Below, piece after piece: positions 61,617-64,000 of a stretch of 64,000 nt of DNA; position 1 is the stretch's first letter, and every line of letters begins with the position of its first letter. The DNA lies in the NCBI GenBank assembly GCA_002353285.1, contig DEJJ01000028.1, positions 1 to 64,000 of the forward strand, in the 5' to 3' direction. The position numbers were made by a program, and so were the translations under genes. Origin of the DNA: Porphyromonadaceae bacterium UBA2751. GTDB lineage: Bacteria > Bacteroidota > Bacteroidia > Bacteroidales > Muribaculaceae. The notes beneath the pieces are model-generated. The model was not told where the DNA came from. It did not search any database and was given only the letters and a program-made list of their open reading frames with translations.

Positions 61617-62804
61617 TTACAGCGCCTTGGCGAGCTCGCGGCCATACTGGCGGCATTGCTCTATGGCAGCCTGGTCAGGTACCCACTGGATGCGGATGCC
61701 ATCGTTGATAAGCTCGAAACCGCAACCTTCAAGAAGACCAGTGAGCAACTTCACGCCTTCACCACTCCAGCCATAGCTGCCAAATGCTGCAGCTTTCTTG
61801 TTCTTGAGTTTCATGCCCTTGGCCATCTCGAGCAAGCCAGTAACGGCATGAGCAAGGCCGTTGTTGATGGTGGGTGAGCCCACAAGCACAGCCTTCGACG
61901 AGAAGATCTCGGTCAAGACGTCGTTCTTGTCTTCCTTAGCTGCATTGTAAATCTTGATTTCCACTTCATTGTCAACCTCCTGGATGCCACGTGCAATCTC
62001 CTGTGCCATGGTGCGTGTGCTGTTCCACATGGTGTCGTAGACGATAGTGATCTTGTTTTCCTGATAGTTGGCAGCCCATTGCTGATACAAGTCAATAATC
62101 ATGCCTATGTTCTTGCGCCAAATCACACCGTGACTTGGGCACACAAGGTTTAGTGGCAGATTCATGGCAAGAATCTCCTTGAGCTTGCGAGTCACCATCA
62201 TGCTGAATGGTGCCAGGATGTTAGCATAATACTTCTTGGCCTCATAGAGCATCTCGGCCATGTCGACGCAGTCGTCGTAGAGCGACTCGGTAGCGTAGTG
62301 CTGGCCAAAGCCGTCGTTACTGAAGAGGATGTTCTCTCCATCCATATAGGTGAACATGGTGTCGGGCCAGTGCAGCATGGGAGCTTCGATGAATGTGAGT
62401 GTGCTCTCCCCTATCTCGAGCTTATCGCCAGTCTTCACTGTAACGAAGTTCCAGTCCTGATGATAGTGACCTTGAATAATGGCCTTGCCCTTGGCAGTGC
62501 AATAGATGGGCACATCGGGAATCTCACGCATGAGCTCGGGCAATGCACCACTGTGGTCGCTCTCGTTGTGCTGCATGATGATGGCATCGATGCTCTTGAG
62601 GTCGACCACCTCCTTGAGGCGAGCCACAAACTCGCGGTCATAAGGCCCCCACACGGTGTCGATAAGCACAGTTTTCTTGTCGCGGATTAGATAAGAGTTG
62701 TAACTTGAGCCCTTGAAGGTCGAGAGCTCATCGCCATGGAAATGAGTGAGTTCCCAGTCAACTTTACCCACCCAAGTCACTTTCTCGGTAATTTTTTTAG
62801 ACAT
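61617..62804 (-). CDS. fprA: Flavodiiron protein (A-type flavoprotein)
   Basis: The 395-residue enzyme reduces oxygen or nitric oxide, protecting an anaerobe. The N-terminal beta-lactamase-like domain holds all diiron ligands: H79, E81, D83 (MQHNESDHSG), H145 (PMLHWPDTM), D164 (FSNDGFG) and H225 (PSHGVIW). The C-terminal flavodoxin domain (about 250-395) starts KITIVYDTMWNSTRTMA and binds FMN. No rubredoxin domain is fused. The gene ends at the terminator 61551-61588. Confidence 0.96.
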   Translation of the reverse strand: MSKKITEKVTWVGKVDWELTHFHGDELSTFKGSSYNSYLIRDKKTVLIDTVWGPYDREFVARLKEVVDLKSIDAIIMQHNESDHSGALPELMREIPDVPIYCTAKGKAIIQGHYHQDWNFVTVKTGDKLEIGESTLTFIEAPMLHWPDTMFTYMDGENILFSNDGFGQHYATESLYDDCVDMAEMLYEAKKYYANILAPFSMMVTRKLKEILAMNLPLNLVCPSHGVIWRKNIGMIIDLYQQWAANYQENKITIVYDTMWNSTRTMAQEIARGIQEVDNEVEIKIYNAAKEDKNDVLTEIFSSKAVLVGSPTINNGLAHAVTGLLEMAKGMKLKNKKAAAFGSYGWSGEGVKLLTGLLEGCGFELINDGIRIQWVPDQAAIEQCRQYGRELAKAL

Positions 62805-62842
62805 TGTTATTCAGTTGTTTTATAGTTTATAATGATATAATT

Positions 62843-64000
62843 TTATGCTGTTATTCCATTGCCGGTGTAAAGCTGATAGTAGCGACCCTGCTGGGCTATG
62901 AGTGAATCGTGCGTGCCTTGCTCGATGATGCGTCCGCGCTCCATCACAACAATGATGTCGGCATTACGCACGGTGCTCAAGCGATGTGCTATCACAAATG
63001 TGGAACGCCCTTTCATGAGTGAGTCCATGCCTTGCTGGATGAGGCGCTCGGTACGAGTGTCGATGTTGCTAGTGGCCTCATCGAGGATGAGAGCGGGAGG
63101 ATTGGCAACCGCGGCTCGGGCTATGGCGATGAGCTGACGCTCGCCTTGCGAGAGATTTCCACCGTCGGCATTAAGCATGGTGTTGTAGCCCTGTGCCAAG
63201 CGCGAAATGAAATCGTGGGCATGCACGAGCTTAGCAGCCGCAATGCACTCATCGTCGGTGGCATCAAGGCGGCCGTAGCGAATGTTATCCATCACTGTGC
63301 CAGTGAAGAGGTGCGTCTCCTGCAGCACCATGCCCAGGCTGCGCCTGAGGTCGGTCTTGCAAATGGTGGTGATGGGGATATTGTCGTAGAGGATATTTCC
63401 GTCTTGAATGTCATAGAAGCGGTTAATGAGATTGGTGATTGTGGTCTTGCCAGCGCCAGTGCCACCCACGAGAGCCACCTTTTGGCCTGCATCGGTGTCA
63501 AGGTCGATGTCAAAGAGCACTTGCTTTTCAGGCACATATCCAAAGTCGACCTGCGAGAAGTCGACCTCGCCCTGCTGCTTTATCAGCTCATAGCCATCGC
63601 TAGTGGGCTTTTTCCACGCCCACTTGTGAGTGACGACGTCAGTCTCACGCAGTGCACCATCGGGCATTTCCTCAACATTAACAAGCTTAACGGTGGCAGT
63701 GCCATCATCCTCACCCACTTGGTCCATGATCTTGAACACACGCTCGGCACCAGCCAGCGAAGCCACTACACTGTTAACCTGATTGCTGATTTGCGACACA
63801 GGCTGGGTGAAATTCTTGATGAGCGTTAGGAACGACACCAATGTACCCACAGTGAGAGTGCCACCAGTGAGTGCCACCATTGCACCCACCGCGGCGCAAA
63901 TCACGTAGATGAGATTCGACAGGTTTCCATTAATGGGCATCACAATGTTGGCAACTTTGTTGGCATTATAAGCGCTATCGCGCAGACTCTCGTTGAGGCG
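62843..64000 (-). CDS. ABC transporter, membrane and ATPase fusion, cut by window end
   Basis: At least 386 residues are visible; the frame stays open to the right edge, so the N-terminal membrane part is missing. The visible part has the end of an exporter-type membrane domain (IYVICAAVGAMVALTGGTLTVGTLVSFL), then the ATPase with Walker A GGTGAGKT, signature LSQGERQLIA, Walker B ALILDEATSNID and a switch histidine in FVIAHRLS. It is of the MsbA/MdlB multidrug or lipid exporter type. A partner half-transporter may lie beyond the window. Confidence 0.93.
   Translation of the reverse strand, partial: RLNESLRDSAYNANKVANIVMPINGNLSNLIYVICAAVGAMVALTGGTLTVGTLVSFLTLIKNFTQPVSQISNQVNSVVASLAGAERVFKIMDQVGEDDGTATVKLVNVEEMPDGALRETDVVTHKWAWKKPTSDGYELIKQQGEVDFSQVDFGYVPEKQVLFDIDLDTDAGQKVALVGGTGAGKTTITNLINRFYDIQDGNILYDNIPITTICKTDLRRSLGMVLQETHLFTGTVMDNIRYGRLDATDDECIAAAKLVHAHDFISRLAQGYNTMLNADGGNLSQGERQLIAIARAAVANPPALILDEATSNIDTRTERLIQQGMDSLMKGRSTFVIAHRLSTVRNADIIVVMERGRIIEQGTHDSLIAQQGRYYQLYTGNGITA

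Overview
The window is a chromosomal segment from a member of the Bacteroidota, most likely the order Bacteroidales. Four things support this. A type IX secretion gene set (porT, porP, gldK-L-M-N, porE) is present. A long plant-like ispG is present, along with many DUF families typical of the phylum. The promoters have the phylum's own form, with TTG about 33 bases and TAnnTTTG about 7 bases upstream of the start; ten of those I located have a spacer of exactly 20 bases. Shine-Dalgarno sequences are nearly absent. I cannot resolve the family.

Layout. 1-6830 is a type II-C CRISPR-Cas locus: an array of 47-base repeats cut by the left edge, then cas2, cas1 and a 1387-residue cas9 on the minus strand. 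A tracrRNA gene diverges from cas9. The anti-repeat shows that crRNAs are read on the plus strand, against the cas genes, and each repeat carries a Bacteroidota-type promoter. 6900-20100 is housekeeping and envelope genes, mostly minus strand: acetyltransferase, acyl-ACP thioesterase, thioredoxin-like protein, aroB, HAD phosphatase, lipoproteins, nitroreductase, metallophosphoesterase, acyltransferase, FabK/NMO-like oxidoreductase, LOG protein, DUF6048/DUF6452 pair, glycosyltransferase and DUF4199 protein. 20255-20737 is a non-coding repeat (element A) in front of rpoN. 20867-34735 runs on the plus strand: rpoN, a PAP2-like protein, ispG, a glycosyltransferase, an acyltransferase and the type IX secretion operon, closed by a clear terminator.

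34831-42191 runs on the minus strand: menA, a SPOR-like lipoprotein, a phosphodiesterase, ribE, porE, then element B (a second, inverted copy of element A) and a secreted CotH/dockerin protein. 42636-48256 is a plus-strand block of core genes: an HU-like protein, a 30-residue basic protein, rng, a small cysteine protein, acpP, fabF and rnc. It contains two strong RNA structures, one ahead of rng and one inside the start of rnc. 48364-54438 is mostly envelope and housekeeping genes on the minus strand. The right end holds a split lysine exporter, nnr, an NlpC/P60 hydrolase, a single-gene AAA ATPase-DUF4435 protein related to PARIS-type defence, two secreted proteins, a flavodiiron protein and a truncated ABC exporter.

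The best candidates for something undescribed are the paired elements A and B, the repeat-embedded CRISPR promoters, the long RNA helix ahead of rng, the 16-bp hairpin inside rnc, and the fused AAA-DUF4435 protein. All calls come from reading the sequence; no database search was possible.
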